A stretch of DNA of 64,000 nucleotides from Molanna angustata (lineage: Eukaryota; Arthropoda; Insecta; Trichoptera; Molannidae), in NCBI GenBank assembly GCA_963576475.1, contig OY754978.1, positions 9,995,299 to 10,059,298 of the forward strand. Direction: 5' to 3'. This document shows, one piece after another, positions 31,784-42,710 of the stretch. The position numbers and the translations under genes were made by a program. Every line of letters begins with the position of its first letter. The stretch's first letter is position 1. The notes under the pieces were generated by a model. That model searched no databases. It had not been told where the DNA came from and was given only the letters and a program-made list of their open reading frames with translations.

Positions 31784-33429
31784 TTTTTTTTTTTTATTAG
31801 GCAATTCACACAATATTGTATGATTTGTGCCATATTTGTATTCACAGAACACTCAAACTTAAATATAAACAAGACATACACTATGAACAGTATCAAATAA
31901 AAGAAAGTCACTTAACATGCGCTTCTACAGTTCCACTGTAAAATGTTTAAAGGATTATGGGTTTTGTGATTTTGAACCATTTTTTAAAAAATAATTTAAA
32001 AGCGGGATAAGATTGGCAACGTTGGACGGTAAATTAAAATATGAGTTGGAAATTAAACTAAAAAGAATTTGCATAATTAAATATACAACAGAATGGGCAT
32101 CATCTTGGAAAATATTTTCTTGGACTTCATTAGATGCAGAAGTAGTTGACTGGCTTAAAACAGCGCATCCATTTGTAGGATGGCTAGCTTCACCATTTGA
32201 ATACGACATGCACTTGTTTATTTCTTTAATATTAATATGAGGAATTGTCTGTTTTTGAGTTTCCGATGACATTTTAGTGTATATTGTTTTTTTAAAACTT
32301 TGTTTATTGTTCAATTGGTTATTAGTCACTTCAGAATAGCTTTTCACAGAAGTTGGGAAGAGTTGAGATGCTTGCAGATATGATATATTTTTTGTAGCCA
32401 TTGAATGTTTAATATTTTTTTGCCGAGTGAATTCCGGGCACATTGGGCTTGTAGCTGAATGAGATCCTGAACAGTTTATACACTTTAAAAAGTCCACCAC
32501 TCGGCAAACTTCACCAAGGTGACTATCTCCACGTTTGAAGCAGCGAGTTATAGAATGACACTGAATCTTCATGTGACCAAAGCGACAACAGCGATAACAT
32601 TGGATGGTTGGAAATACATAAGTTTCAACTTTCAGAGAGTTATAAAAAAGGTAAACATACTCTGGGAGATTTTGTCCTTCAAACGTTAAGACAACGGATT
32701 GAGATGGTTTCCACATTGTTTCTCCTGATGATTTATCTTTAAAATTGAGGCGTCTTGCTTTTAAAATCTTCCCAATATGGTTTGGTACTGCACAATTTTC
32801 TATAATACCGTCAATCGAAAAGTCTTTTGAAATACCACGAATCAAACCCATTTTTGTCACTTTAAATCTAGGTATATATGCCTTTAAATTATTTATTTTT
32901 AAAAAAATGGCTGTCGTGAATTGATTCGCACTCTTAGCATCTTTGAAAGTAATTGAAATTTTATTTCTCCCTTCTGATTTTACTCCACCCGGAGAAATAT
33001 TTTTAATGTTATGTTTAATAAGGATATTACCAATTTTCATTGGGTGAATATTCTTGCTAGAGTCAATATCTTGAACGAAAACAATGTAAGGCCCAGGCGA
33101 ATTTTCCAGGTATTGGATTTCAATTTCACTATGAGTATTGTACAATTTTTCCGGATAACTATTTAAATTTGGAGCTTTAGACGGATTGATAATGTCAGAA
33201 TTATTTGTGTTAGGTCTCTTGTTGTTTTGTTTAGGTGGCGTTGACATGTCAGATTTTTTAACACTTAGACTTGGTCCCGGATCAGATGGAATATCCAAAT
33301 CCATATTCATGGATAATGAACAGATACAAAATAAAACTCACAATAATGAAATTAGTGCACAATAAATATAAAATACACTTATATTTTAGTAAAAAAACAA
33401 TATTTTTTTCAGAGCGAATATAAACACCT
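31784..33429 (-). mobile_element. Jockey-type element with complete ORF1 and ORF2 deleted
   Basis: The element is bounded by an 11-bp target duplication, tttttgaagtt on the plus strand (31773-31783 and 33430-33440), and ends in a poly(A) tail read on the minus strand (T-run just after 31784). It holds a complete ORF1 and then the first codons of an ORF2, NPLNILQWNCRS. That frame stops almost at once and the sequence passes directly to a 3' UTR. The endonuclease and reverse transcriptase are absent. The duplication shows that it inserted in this internally deleted form. Confidence 0.8.
31955..33310 (-). CDS. Jockey-clade ORF1 (Gag-like nucleic-acid-binding protein)
   Basis: The frame codes 451 residues and is open throughout. 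The N-terminal third is Ser/Pro/Asn-rich. A central region with IVFVQDI, RNKISITF and YVFPTIQCYRC resembles the RNA-binding part of Jockey-type Gag proteins. Around residues 238-293 lie zinc knuckles: CYRCCRFGHMKIQC fits CX2CX4HX4C and CINCSGSHSATSPMC fits CX2CX4HX6C. The middle one, CFKRGDSHLGEVC, has lost its second Cys (Arg instead). In this clade the protein packages element RNA. The frame overlaps the stub of ORF2. The intact length despite the missing partner suggests youth or selection. Confidence 0.82.
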   Translation of the reverse strand: MNMDLDIPSDPGPSLSVKKSDMSTPPKQNNKRPNTNNSDIINPSKAPNLNSYPEKLYNTHSEIEIQYLENSPGPYIVFVQDIDSSKNIHPMKIGNILIKHNIKNISPGGVKSEGRNKISITFKDAKSANQFTTAIFLKINNLKAYIPRFKVTKMGLIRGISKDFSIDGIIENCAVPNHIGKILKARRLNFKDKSSGETMWKPSQSVVLTFEGQNLPEYVYLFYNSLKVETYVFPTIQCYRCCRFGHMKIQCHSITRCFKRGDSHLGEVCRVVDFLKCINCSGSHSATSPMCPEFTRQKNIKHSMATKNISYLQASQLFPTSVKSYSEVTNNQLNNKQSFKKTIYTKMSSETQKQTIPHINIKEINKCMSYSNGEASHPTNGCAVLSQSTTSASNEVQENIFQDDAHSVVYLIMQILFSLISNSYFNLPSNVANLIPLLNYFLKNGSKSQNP

Positions 33430-33440
33430 TTTTTGAAGTT

Positions 33441-34132
33441 GGTTTATACATAAATATGTAGGTATTATTCAATCTGTAAATATTGTGTATTTTGTATTGT
33501 TTTTTTTTAAATAAATAAATAAAAAAAATATATAAATATACTTATTATTTGTACTTATTATATGTACAAAAAGATTAAATAAATAAATATAATTATATCA
33601 TATTATCGATTAAAACTAGGGTTGTTTTTTTAATATAATTTATATGTTAAATTGATTAGGAAAAAATAGATAAAACTATGTACAGATTGACATTAATAAT
33701 TAAAATTAGTATAAGTCTATAAATAATATGATCAACTTAAAATTTATAAAACAATATCTACATATAATTTCAAAATAATATTCATATAAACCTTGTTAAA
33801 TGAAATGAAAATGGGAGAAAGTTGATATTTCATTGTATAAATCTCTATAATGTCTCTATATTTAATCTTAAATTCAATATAATCTCTCGTTTCTTATATA
33901 TTTATATAAGAAGAGGCATTATTTTATAGTAATATACACAATAATAATATTACTATTGTGTATATTACAAATATTACTATTGTGTATATTACAATTTTAT
34001 AGTACCTAATATACACAATAGTAATATACATAAAAAAATGAGTTGATATATTTAACAATGTCATATCTAATATTAAATTAAAAATTATACTCATGGGTCT
34101 GGTTCAAACAAGAGCTTATATTTTTTTCATTC
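33441..34132. other. AT-rich spacer between the Jockey element and G5
   Basis: There is no gene. Imperfect palindromes of ATACACAATAGTAATAT occur at about 33945-34030. Otherwise it is low-complexity A+T. Confidence 0.4.
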
Positions 34133-34627
34133 TCATCCTAGGAATGCCGGAAGAACTTTGATGCGACTGTTGCGTCCTTCGAAGGCGTTTTCTTCTCCAA
34201 AAACGGATGGATCGTTCAAATCAGCAGCCGCATTCAACGATTGCAATAGATCGTCTTCTTGCGCAACGAGATTCGCGTGTCTTTTATTGACTCTGTGAGA
34301 AACGGCATCTGCTGACTCGCCATTGTGAATTTTTACTTTTGTAACTTCTTGGTCTTTTGTTTCGTCACACTTTTCACAATTCAGTTGGCCGATACGTTCG
34401 CTTTCATCGATCAAAGATTTAGGGCCGTGGTTTGATGAACCAGCGTCTACGGCAGTTGCTTGAAGGTTTACAGCTTGTCTGCTTTTGTCAATGTGTTCCT
34501 GTTGGTCTGTGCCATCTTTCACAGCTCCAAAAGGAGATGGTGGTGCATTGTCAGCAGATTTTGTTGGCCACTGCGAGGAGCCGACGACCAATAGAGCAAA
34601 GAAGAGAAAAAGTGTTGTCACAAACAT
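34133..34627 (-). CDS. G5: secreted propeptide, C-terminal IKVLPAFLG
   Basis: The intronless frame codes 164 residues. The signal peptide is MFVTTLFLFFALLVVGSS, followed by QWPTKSADNAPPSP. One C-x2-C pair (NCEKC) lies in the middle and VNKR-HANL is a likely internal convertase site. The chain ends ENAFEGRNSR-IKVLPAFLG. The R-x-x-R site and nine-residue tail align with G4, and PAFxG with G6. The final Gly could donate an amide. G5 is the upstream neighbour of G4 on the same strand, separated by the Jockey element. TTTAAATA near 34768-34776 may be its TATA box, giving a 5' UTR of about 110 nt. The family is not recognised. Confidence 0.82.
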   Translation of the reverse strand: MFVTTLFLFFALLVVGSSQWPTKSADNAPPSPFGAVKDGTDQQEHIDKSRQAVNLQATAVDAGSSNHGPKSLIDESERIGQLNCEKCDETKDQEVTKVKIHNGESADAVSHRVNKRHANLVAQEDDLLQSLNAAADLNDPSVFGEENAFEGRNSRIKVLPAFLG

Positions 34628-35282
34628 GATTGAGCACGGTTTCCCAGGATTCCTTTGATGTATTCAACGAATAGGTACTGTGTTTAGTTTCGCTTTCGTC
34701 AATGTAATCTTTCACCTTTGCTTGATTGAGATTTGCTTAAAATGGCTATGAATTATCTTCACGGGTGTATTTAAATGTCCGGTATGATTGCACACTTGAT
34801 TAAGATAGTCCCTTGTGACATGTTTTAAGTAATAATAAGATTTGAATCGTGATTCTTGGTAATCTCTCTGGTTGGAAATTCAATTATCACCCATTTGAAC
34901 GAGAAACACTCGTGGAGTCAATTGTAGGTTTTGAATATAAAGTTTTAGAAATTTGAAAGCGAAAATAATAGAATAACAAGTAAACAGAAAAAAAATTTTT
35001 TGAGGATGCCCTTTTCGAAGTTTCAAAATCGATCTAATAACGATATAAATAACGCCTGAATATTATGCAACATGTATAACAGTCACACTTCATGTTTAGA
35101 AATACAAAATTGTTTAATTTTATCAATATATCAAATACATCAGCTGGGATTAGTTTTAACATGTATTGTTATCGGGAATACACAAATATGACGAGACAAA
35201 AGGCAAAAAACGGAAACGGAAAAAATGCTATATAAAATAACTAATGTCATTCGTGAGGCACCGGCTTAGAATAGTGCTTCCA

Positions 35283-35545
35283 CTCTTTTCTATTATTGTC
35301 TCCGAGTGTCCCGTAAGAGCCGGGTAACCGAAAATACAACAGGCAACAATAACATCTCACATGGTTCAGCAATGAGGTTCACCACCCATTCTAAATTAAG
35401 TGCCTTTTTTGGTGAGACGAGACTGGTGTGTGGGTATACACAGATATGTTGTGCTCCCTTTTATAAGGCAATGCTCACCCGCACACCTTTCGCTGGTTAC
35501 CCCACATTGTGGGATATGCCGTGATGGTATGAATGTCATTCGTGG
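35283..35545 (+). repeat. SINE-A body, 5'-truncated
   Basis: AGCCGGGTAACCGAAAATACAACAGGCAACAATAACATCTCAC, GTGCCTTTTTTGGTGAGACGAGACTGG and GGTTACCCCACATTGTGGGATATGCCGTGATGGTATGAATG match the reverse of 10060-10280. Confidence 0.7.
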
Positions 35546-37620
35546 TTGAAAAATGAGCATAAAATGGGCCAAAAATCTAGCCAAAAGATTAAGATGATTT
35601 AGGTACTACTATATTATGAAATATATGATTATAAGACTTATTTTAAGACAAGATAAAAAATTGAGGACATCATTTTCAAAGTTTTCATTAAGTTGAAATG
35701 TTATGGTGAAAATAAATTCATAAAAAAACTTCTGGTTATTTGCAATAAGTATAGTAGCATTATTATTTACTTTGTATGAAATACAAAATTGTGCAAATTC
35801 ATCAAAGAATCAATTGATAAAATTGTTCAATTTTATCAAAATACCAATTGAATCCAGTTACAGATTAGACATGTATTTTGTGACTGTGACTGATATACCG
35901 ATCCTAAATTTCATAAATATATCAGATACTAAATTTTTTACAGAAAGGGCGCTTAAACGAATAATGTATTTATGTACGTAAATTGGCTCGTTTTGGTTGA
36001 ACACGTAATTAAAAACCTTTATATATTTTTTTCTTTGACATGTCTCTGCCACAATATTTTACTGACAATCTTTTCCGATTAGTCAATGCTTAGGTACGGC
36101 CCGCAAGAATAGCATAAGATAAAGAATTGTGAATCGAACCCAAACGCTATCACAGAAATCAAATGATTTATCATTATGCCATTGATTTTCGTTAGTTTGT
36201 CTTGAGCATCGTTTTCGTAATTTAATTATTTTATTAATGTTTTCTGAACTCAATAAAATACGCGCTTAAGAGAGTATTGAAATATCAAAAAGATTTTTTT
36301 GTCATTTATAATGAATCAAACCCTCGTATTATTATTTTACACAAAGCTTGGAAAGGTTCGCAAAAATATTGAATATTATTATTATATAGGCACATATTTT
36401 AATTTATATATGAATAATATGAGATTGTAGATTATGGCAGTAATTAAATACAGTATCCTTGTACACTTATAATATGCTGGGGTGGAACTCAGATATTTGA
36501 TGCAGTGAAAGATGTATATTCTTTATACACTTTATTTACAACACGAATAGTACAATATACAATTCAAGGTCAATAATACGGAGGTACTAATACAATGCGG
36601 CGAAACGCAGAATGCCGCCCGCGCGCCCATTCAAACACTATAATATACACACACAGACATGCTATCTCTTTCACTCACATATCTCACATTAAATTATCCT
36701 TCCTTCCATCTTTATAATATTTTAAAATTGAATTATGAAAACTAAATATTTCTATTGATTGAGAGAAATGATTATTTTTTGTAAATTAACGTTGTGATGA
36801 TAAATTATTTTTTATTTTTACCTATCACACCATAACAACGATACAAACAAATAGATTACTGCTGCTCAACTAGGAATCCCTGTTCTAGGACTAGCAGTTT
36901 ACAATTTTGCAGTGACAATATTTTGATTTGAGTGATGATAGTTTCCGTTCTACATACATATATTAGGTAGGCAAACAATCAAGATATTTTGTATAAATAA
37001 CTAGTTAAAAGCTACTTCAATAAACACCAAAACAGACACATAGCTCACATGACACAGATCAATCAGGTCATAATGCCCGTCATAATATTTGTCAACAAAT
37101 CAATTCCCGACGCGATTTGACATTTCAAAGTAGGGGTTATTATATTATATTAATGTCGTCGTGTGTCGATGTATTTTATATGACTCGCATGCGTCCCAGA
37201 TTAAATCAAAACATATGAAATATTTTAGGGTTACTCAAATAATTTATGTAGGTATTAATAGGTTTAGTTATTGTAATGAAAAGTAAATAGCTATAACTTA
37301 CTTCTTACATATTTTTAACTAAATGGATATTAATCGATTTAATATATGTAAAAAAGAAGGTTCTACTCCACTGGTTTCATACACAATATCAGACAGTTGG
37401 TATATGTGTTTTGTAAGTTTTGAATCCAAAGAAACAATGATATCTAATATGTACTTGAATTTAAACAGGTACCTACGTAGGTACTAACCTGCATAATATT
37501 GACATATTTAATATTTTCTATGTACATGGGAATGTAAATGTTTACTAACATTGTCCTTACATAACTATGTTTAAGTACATAAACAATGAAATATTCATTT
37601 TATCGTCCATTTAAGTAAGT
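35546..37620. other. AT-rich intergenic DNA with scattered repeat traces
   Basis: A tRNA-like SINE head remnant (GTGAATCGAACCC, about 36130-36185, minus strand) and a short GC-rich patch (GCGGCGAAACGCAGAATGCCGCCCGCGCG, 36599-36627) are present. No gene is seen. Confidence 0.35.
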
Positions 37621-37639
37621 CTACATTTTTTATACATTC

Positions 37640-37880
37640 CTTAAATATTGATTCCAAGAATAGGTCGGACACTTCTGTGAACACTCCAGAAGAAAGATTG
37701 GGAAACCAAGAATAGGATATGACATAAAGATAGACGAGGGATGTGGAACAGCTCCAGCAACCAAATGCAGAACGGATGGAAAGGTGAAGTTGGAGACAAA
37801 AGTCGAAGGTCAAGGGTCGATTTGTACTGTAGCTTCATCGACGATGATTCCCAGCAATGGAAGGATATAACAAACGAGAC
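37640..37880 (+). other. possible decayed coding remnant
   Basis: One plus frame reads RRKIGKPRIGYDIKIDEGCG and ICTVASSTMIPSNGRI. An overlapping frame reads RSRVDLYCSFIDDDSQQWKDI. Local composition is less AT-rich than its surroundings. It could be a LINE C-terminus; I cannot decide. Confidence 0.25.
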
Positions 37881-38379
37881 AGAAAATAATATATTTATAA
37901 ATAATTAGGTACTTATATACCTAAGTATTTTCAAATTCAATTACCAAAGGAAGTCTGATTTTAATATTTTACCTCACAAGCCATTTAATATCTTATGTTA
38001 TATCTCAGACGTAGATTTCTCTGTTCAAATAAAATCAAAAGATCGAATTTTTCGGTTCATAAATCTAAAAAAATCAAAATAAAGACAGTGAAGAATTAAA
38101 CGAATAAAATTTCTTCTCTCAATTACTTTACTACTTTGAGACATCTGTTGGAAAACGTTGTAAACTTTATCAAGTCTATTCGGCGGAACATTGATATTTT
38201 GATGTATCTGATGTTTATTTTATAATTCACCGAGAGGTGTCTTCAACTCTTGCATCTTGGAAAAAATATTTATCTAGCATTCAGCCAATTTTCTATATTA
38301 AAAAAGATTTCGTTTTGTTTAAATGAACTGCTTTTTATTTTGATATTTCTATTTTACTAGTTGCATGTAACACATGAGA

Positions 38380-39302
38380 TCCAACTGTCGATAGCGATAG
38401 TATGTATAGTTGAAGAATATGTACCAAACTATAAACCCATAAATACAAATTATTGAATATTTTCAGATATTTTGTTTTCTATACAACATATGTAGGTATG
38501 TATGTCAAGATAGGATAGTATGGAGGAAGTTCCTTTTTTCCTACCCAGAATATGAAAATATCATGATGGTATGTATGTTTGGAGATGAAGTATCAAACTA
38601 TTTAAGTCTTCTTACATATTGTGTATAGGCGACTGCCATACAAAATGAATGAAGCGATGTCGTCAATAAATTCAATTTTAAAAAAAATTGTTAAAAAAAA
38701 ATTGAGATCTTCTACTACAATGTTAATATTTTTTTATAGAAAATTAAATTATCCAGTTGGGGTGTTTCGGCTTTTTGCGATAATTGTATAAGTTTTGGAA
38801 ATATAGGCAGTTAAACTCATAAATTTATGATAAAAAAAATATTTTTCTTAATAAAAAATGTTTGAGAAACCCTGGAATTTTTTTGAAAAAATTAACTTGA
38901 GATTTTTTATTTTTCTATGTTTGTACCAATTTTCAGCGTTCTAGCTTTTATGGTTTCTGAGATATATGGAAAAATAAAATAAAAATTAAAAAGTTGATAA
39001 CCCCTGACTGAAACAAAAATTCAAAATTCTGAGTATAAAAGTTTTGTAGGCCTGTAACTTTTTATATATTCTGAAATTTTGGGCTCTGTAAATTGAGCGG
39101 ATCAAAAGTTATAAGGGGGACACACACACAGACACACACACACAGACACACGAAATGTTCTACTCCGAATTCTGAGTAAATCCGTGTATGGAACATATAT
39201 GCTGCGAAGCCTCTAAGTTGGTGTTTTTTGACTTCAAAGTTGGAAAAGCCGTGAAAAAAGTAGACCACAAACAAAGTTCTCCTGAACAAATCGACAGTTG
39301 GA
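38380..39302 (-). mobile_element. MITE with TCCAACTGTCGAT termini, copy B
   Basis: TCCAACTGTCGAT (38380-38392) and ATCGACAGTTGGA (39290-39302) bound 923 bp colinear with the reverse of copy A. A short ACACAC tract lies at 39120-39150. Confidence 0.72.
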
Positions 39303-39810
39303 TTAATCACATCCGTTATTCATGAATTTTAATTCTATCTGTACTGTACAGGTTGATTTTTTCCTTGCTAAACCATTTTAGTAACACTTTTCTTATTCGT
39401 TCTTAGTAATATGTAATTAATGAAAATTATTATAAAACCAATAAAACAGTATCAATCTGCAGTGTCGTAGCACAGTGAAACCAATATTGATTATTTCGAA
39501 TACTCTGGAAAGTTTATAACGGTTACTTATATATTTTCATAGAAAGTTCTAGTCAACATTTACTTCGATGTGTATTTAGTAGCGTCACTTGTTATTTGTA
39601 AAAAAAATACATACATACAAGAAAATATTTACCTACTGTCTGAAAATAAGACGCAAAACTTTTTTGACCATCAATCAACTCGAATTAGCAGTGGTTTTGT
39701 ATATTATGATACCTATTTACAAATTCATTTTTGTGAATTTAGTCATAATTTACAAAACAAAAAACACAAGGTCTGTTCGTTTAGCGAAAATGTTTACACA
39801 GTCACGTTAT

Positions 39811-39850
39811 TATATATAAAGGTCACTCAAAGTTTGGGACTGTTCAATAT
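39811..39850 (+). promoter_or_regulatory. putative TATA box of G6
   Basis: TATATATAAA at 39811-39820 is followed about 30 bp downstream by TTCAATATT, a weak initiator. The 5' UTR would be about 145 nt. A short upstream ATG (39986) overlaps the G6 start in another frame and stops after 13 codons. Confidence 0.4.
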
Positions 39851-39989
39851 TATTTATGAGCTGAATAAAACAACATCCTTATGTGCATTCAATCGAATTC
39901 AAACATTGAATTACTTGCTATAACTGTCAATAAACAATAAGTTCTTAGTGATTATCGGTTCCTAAAAGTGTGTCTTAACTACGTATGAA

Positions 39990-40499
39990 ATGTTTTCTCT
40001 GGTGCTATTTACCCTTTTCGTTTTGAACGAGAGATCACTGCAAGTTCCGACGGGACCTCTGAATACATTCCAGGACAAGGAAGAGTCTCAGTTACCACAG
40101 TTGAAGAATCTGAACTCCGATTCTTCTTTGGCGCCATCGACAAAAATAGTCGCCGAAGACGATCTGTTAAACACCACCAGCGCAGAAGTTGTCGAAGAGA
40201 CTGAAATCAAATCTGATTTAACTAATCAAACAAATATGAATTTTGATGAAATCAAGGACGTTGTTTTTCAAAGTGATATTATAGAAAATGTTGAAGTTGT
40301 CAAAGACGTTTTAAAAACTGATCGTGAAGTTGTAAACAAACACGTACTGACTAAAAGACAGTTTTTTGATTACGAAGACGGAATCGAGTACAAAAATGAT
40401 CTTATTATCGCTTTGGAAACGATATCGGATCCATCTTATACATATATATATTTTATAAGAAAAAGACGCTTTAGACCTGCACCAGCTTTTCACGGATGA
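39990..40499 (+). CDS. G6: secreted propeptide, C-terminal FRPAPAFHG
   Basis: The intronless frame codes 169 residues. MFSLVLFTLFVLNERSLQ is a short signal-like start, then VPTGPLN begins an acidic, cysteine-free propeptide. Cleavage sites are visible at VLTKR-QFFDYEDG (about residue 123) and RKRR near the C-terminus. The tail FRPAPAFHG aligns with IKVLPAFLG of G5 and IRILTAYLG of G4, while FRP matches VFRP of G2 and G7. G6 therefore bridges both motif groups. A terminal Gly after a tetrabasic site is the classical layout for an amidated peptide. The start has a relatively weak n-region, so an unseen upstream exon is possible. The family is not recognised. Confidence 0.78.
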   Translation: MFSLVLFTLFVLNERSLQVPTGPLNTFQDKEESQLPQLKNLNSDSSLAPSTKIVAEDDLLNTTSAEVVEETEIKSDLTNQTNMNFDEIKDVVFQSDIIENVEVVKDVLKTDREVVNKHVLTKRQFFDYEDGIEYKNDLIIALETISDPSYTYIYFIRKRRFRPAPAFHG

Positions 40500-41490
40500 T
40501 CAAATTTCCTAACCTTTCCAAATCAATGCAAGTTTACATTATTAAAATTAGATCTTTTAAATATTGAAGACTTTATGTTGTAACAAAAGATCCAGAGGTC
40601 CCTCTCCGACCTATGGAGGGACAGGATCTTCTATCACCAAAGCTTTTGGATCTTTCCAAGACCGTCTTACGTGGAAGATTTAGTAGGTTTAGCCACAAGT
40701 TTGTCATATCATCTAGGACCTAGGAGAAAATGAAGAAGTTTTAATTAAACTGCGAGGATATAACTATTTAAAATGTAAACAGGTCGTTTTTTTGACATTT
40801 GCAAATAAGTTTACAACTTGTAAGTGCAATTAAAAATATACTACATACTCACAGAAAGCGATAATAAAGTCAATTAAATATGTATTTATGTAATCAAATG
40901 TATTGTCTAAGGGTATTAATCTATAATTATTATCAATAGATCCCTAGACCTTATAATTAACGTGATAAGGTAATTGTTAATTTGATAAATCTAACATATA
41001 TAGTAAATTAATAATCATCAATAAGATTATAAGCATTAAATTCTAGTCAATGAAAGGAATATTCCATTTTTATTATTAACTTTATTATTCGTTTTTTTGA
41101 GTGTTAATGAGAAGAAAAAAAAGAATAGCATATTTGACGCGATGCATGGATTTGAATGAAGCTGAAATTCAAGTATGTTATAGTGTGGCGTTCAGTTCTC
41201 TCTGTAACTCACCCCGTATAGAGATACGGCGTGATGATAAATTTTAATTTCTATTTTTTAAAGCAATTTTAATTTATGTTTAAATACCAAATTAAGCATT
41301 GGAATTACGTTATTTTTTTATTTTTGAATACATATTGTAGAGTTATTTTTGTGTTTTTGATATTTCAAACGTTATTTTTATAATAAACACTTTATTTCAT
41401 GCTGTGCAAACGGTGTTTTTTTTTACCAAAAAGCAATTTTTCCAATTGATCAGTGTTTCCAATCCAAAAAAACGAGCATCGTATGAGAAA
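40500..41490. other. 3' flank of G6 and spacer
   Basis: A small inverted repeat, GTCCCTC...GAGGGAC, lies at about 40598-40622. An RTE 3' terminus (GATACGGCGTGATGATA) lies near 41220. Otherwise AT-rich without a gene. Confidence 0.4.
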
Positions 41491-41575
41491 TAATAGCGAA
41501 AGTAATATTCCTTCCTGGAGACTGAACCCAGGACTTCGGCATAGAAACTTAACAGCTGTGGTGGTCGACTATGAA
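41490..41575 (-). repeat. decayed SINE-A head
   Basis: The minus strand reads GTCGACCACCACAGCTGTTAAG and CCTGGGTTCAGTCTCCAGGAAGG, the SINE-A A/B-box region with several changes. Confidence 0.5.
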
Positions 41576-41742
41576 TATGATATTTGTAGCAACATTAATT
41601 TTCTTAATTATTTTTATATCAATTGTTTCTGTCACTAGGCGATGAAATGTTTTTTTTTGTTCATTTATGTAATCAATATAATTGTTTTTTTTATATAAAT
41701 TAAATATAATATTATAATAATAAGATTAAAAATATAAAATAA

Positions 41743-41757
41743 ATTAAAAAAAAAAAC
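41743..41757 (-). terminator. Pol III T-run terminator of tRNA-Asp
   Basis: The sequence immediately 3' of the tRNA on the minus strand is a run of twelve T after GG. This is the usual Pol III stop signal. Confidence 0.75.
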
Positions 41758-41829
41758 CTCCCCGGCGGGGAATCGAACCCCGGTCTCCCGCGTGACAGGC
41801 GGGGATACTGACCACTATACTACCGAGGA
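41758..41829 (-). tRNA. trnD-GTC: tRNA-Asp (GTC)
   Basis: The 72-nt minus-strand sequence folds as a complete cloverleaf. The acceptor is TCCTCGG/CCGGGGA with discriminator G, the anticodon loop reads CCTGTCACG, and the B box is GGTTCGATTCC. A T-run follows directly (41745-41756 on the plus strand as A), serving as a Pol III terminator. The seventh acceptor pair is G-C, where I expect A-U, so both sides differ together. It appears functional, unlike the SINE heads elsewhere. Confidence 0.93.
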
Positions 41830-42710
41830 TTGTAGTGTCTTCTGAGAAATTGTCGTATTTAAGTGTATATCATGATTAATTGAAAACGATAAGATATTTT
41901 CTGCTTCACAGCAGCAACGTAATGATAATAATGAATTATTTACCTCTATCGATATTGCAGCAATGTCTCTATAATAATAGAACTCAAAAAACTATCTTAC
42001 AGTGTTCTGCTATAAGTTCCATTAGTCCTGAAATATTTAACTTATAAAAGTTTTTAAGATTATATAGTGAACTGTTGTAATTTTATTATTGGTCTGCGGT
42101 TGTAAATCAAAATATCTCAAATAATAATATGTTATTTTAGAGTGACGATATGTAAGTGAATTAATGAATTTAATACACATACTTACTAATCTACCTGTTA
42201 AATACACTTTCCTACCAACAAATTATCATACTTTACTTTATTATTTTTTTATGTCGATATTCTGTTTTGCTAGTGATTTTAAAAAATAAAATAAAACAAG
42301 AATAAAAATAAAATAAAACAAATATAAAAATAAAATATAATTAGTTTTGCACAGCACTACTACACGTACAATGGGTTGGTGTGGTTCAACCAACTTGAAA
42401 CAGATTTGAGAAACTGAATATATAATAATGAATTCAAAAGAAAAATAAAATAGAACCTGTTAAATTTGACTGATTTGTAAATTGTATTAACTCATTTTTG
42501 TTATTATGTGTTTCTTTTGTTTTTAAATGTCTACTCTGTGTTTTTTTATGTATGTATAGTAAATTTAATAAAAAAAAATTGTACCTACATATTCTTTTTA
42601 TAATACCTACTCAATGCTAGATATTGACGTCCTTAGGTACTGCCAGAAGACTATCTAAACGAGTTGATGACACTATAGAAGAATAATAATGGTAGGTATA
42701 TTTTTACTTC
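41830..42710. other. AT-rich spacer
   Basis: There is no gene, RNA or clear repeat. LINE-tail-like ATAAAATAAAACAA runs occur near 42290-42330. Confidence 0.4.

Noticed and set aside
39570..39923. 117-codon plus frame upstream of G6
   Set aside because: No signal peptide or motif; it overlaps the G6 TATA box and has AT-driven composition.
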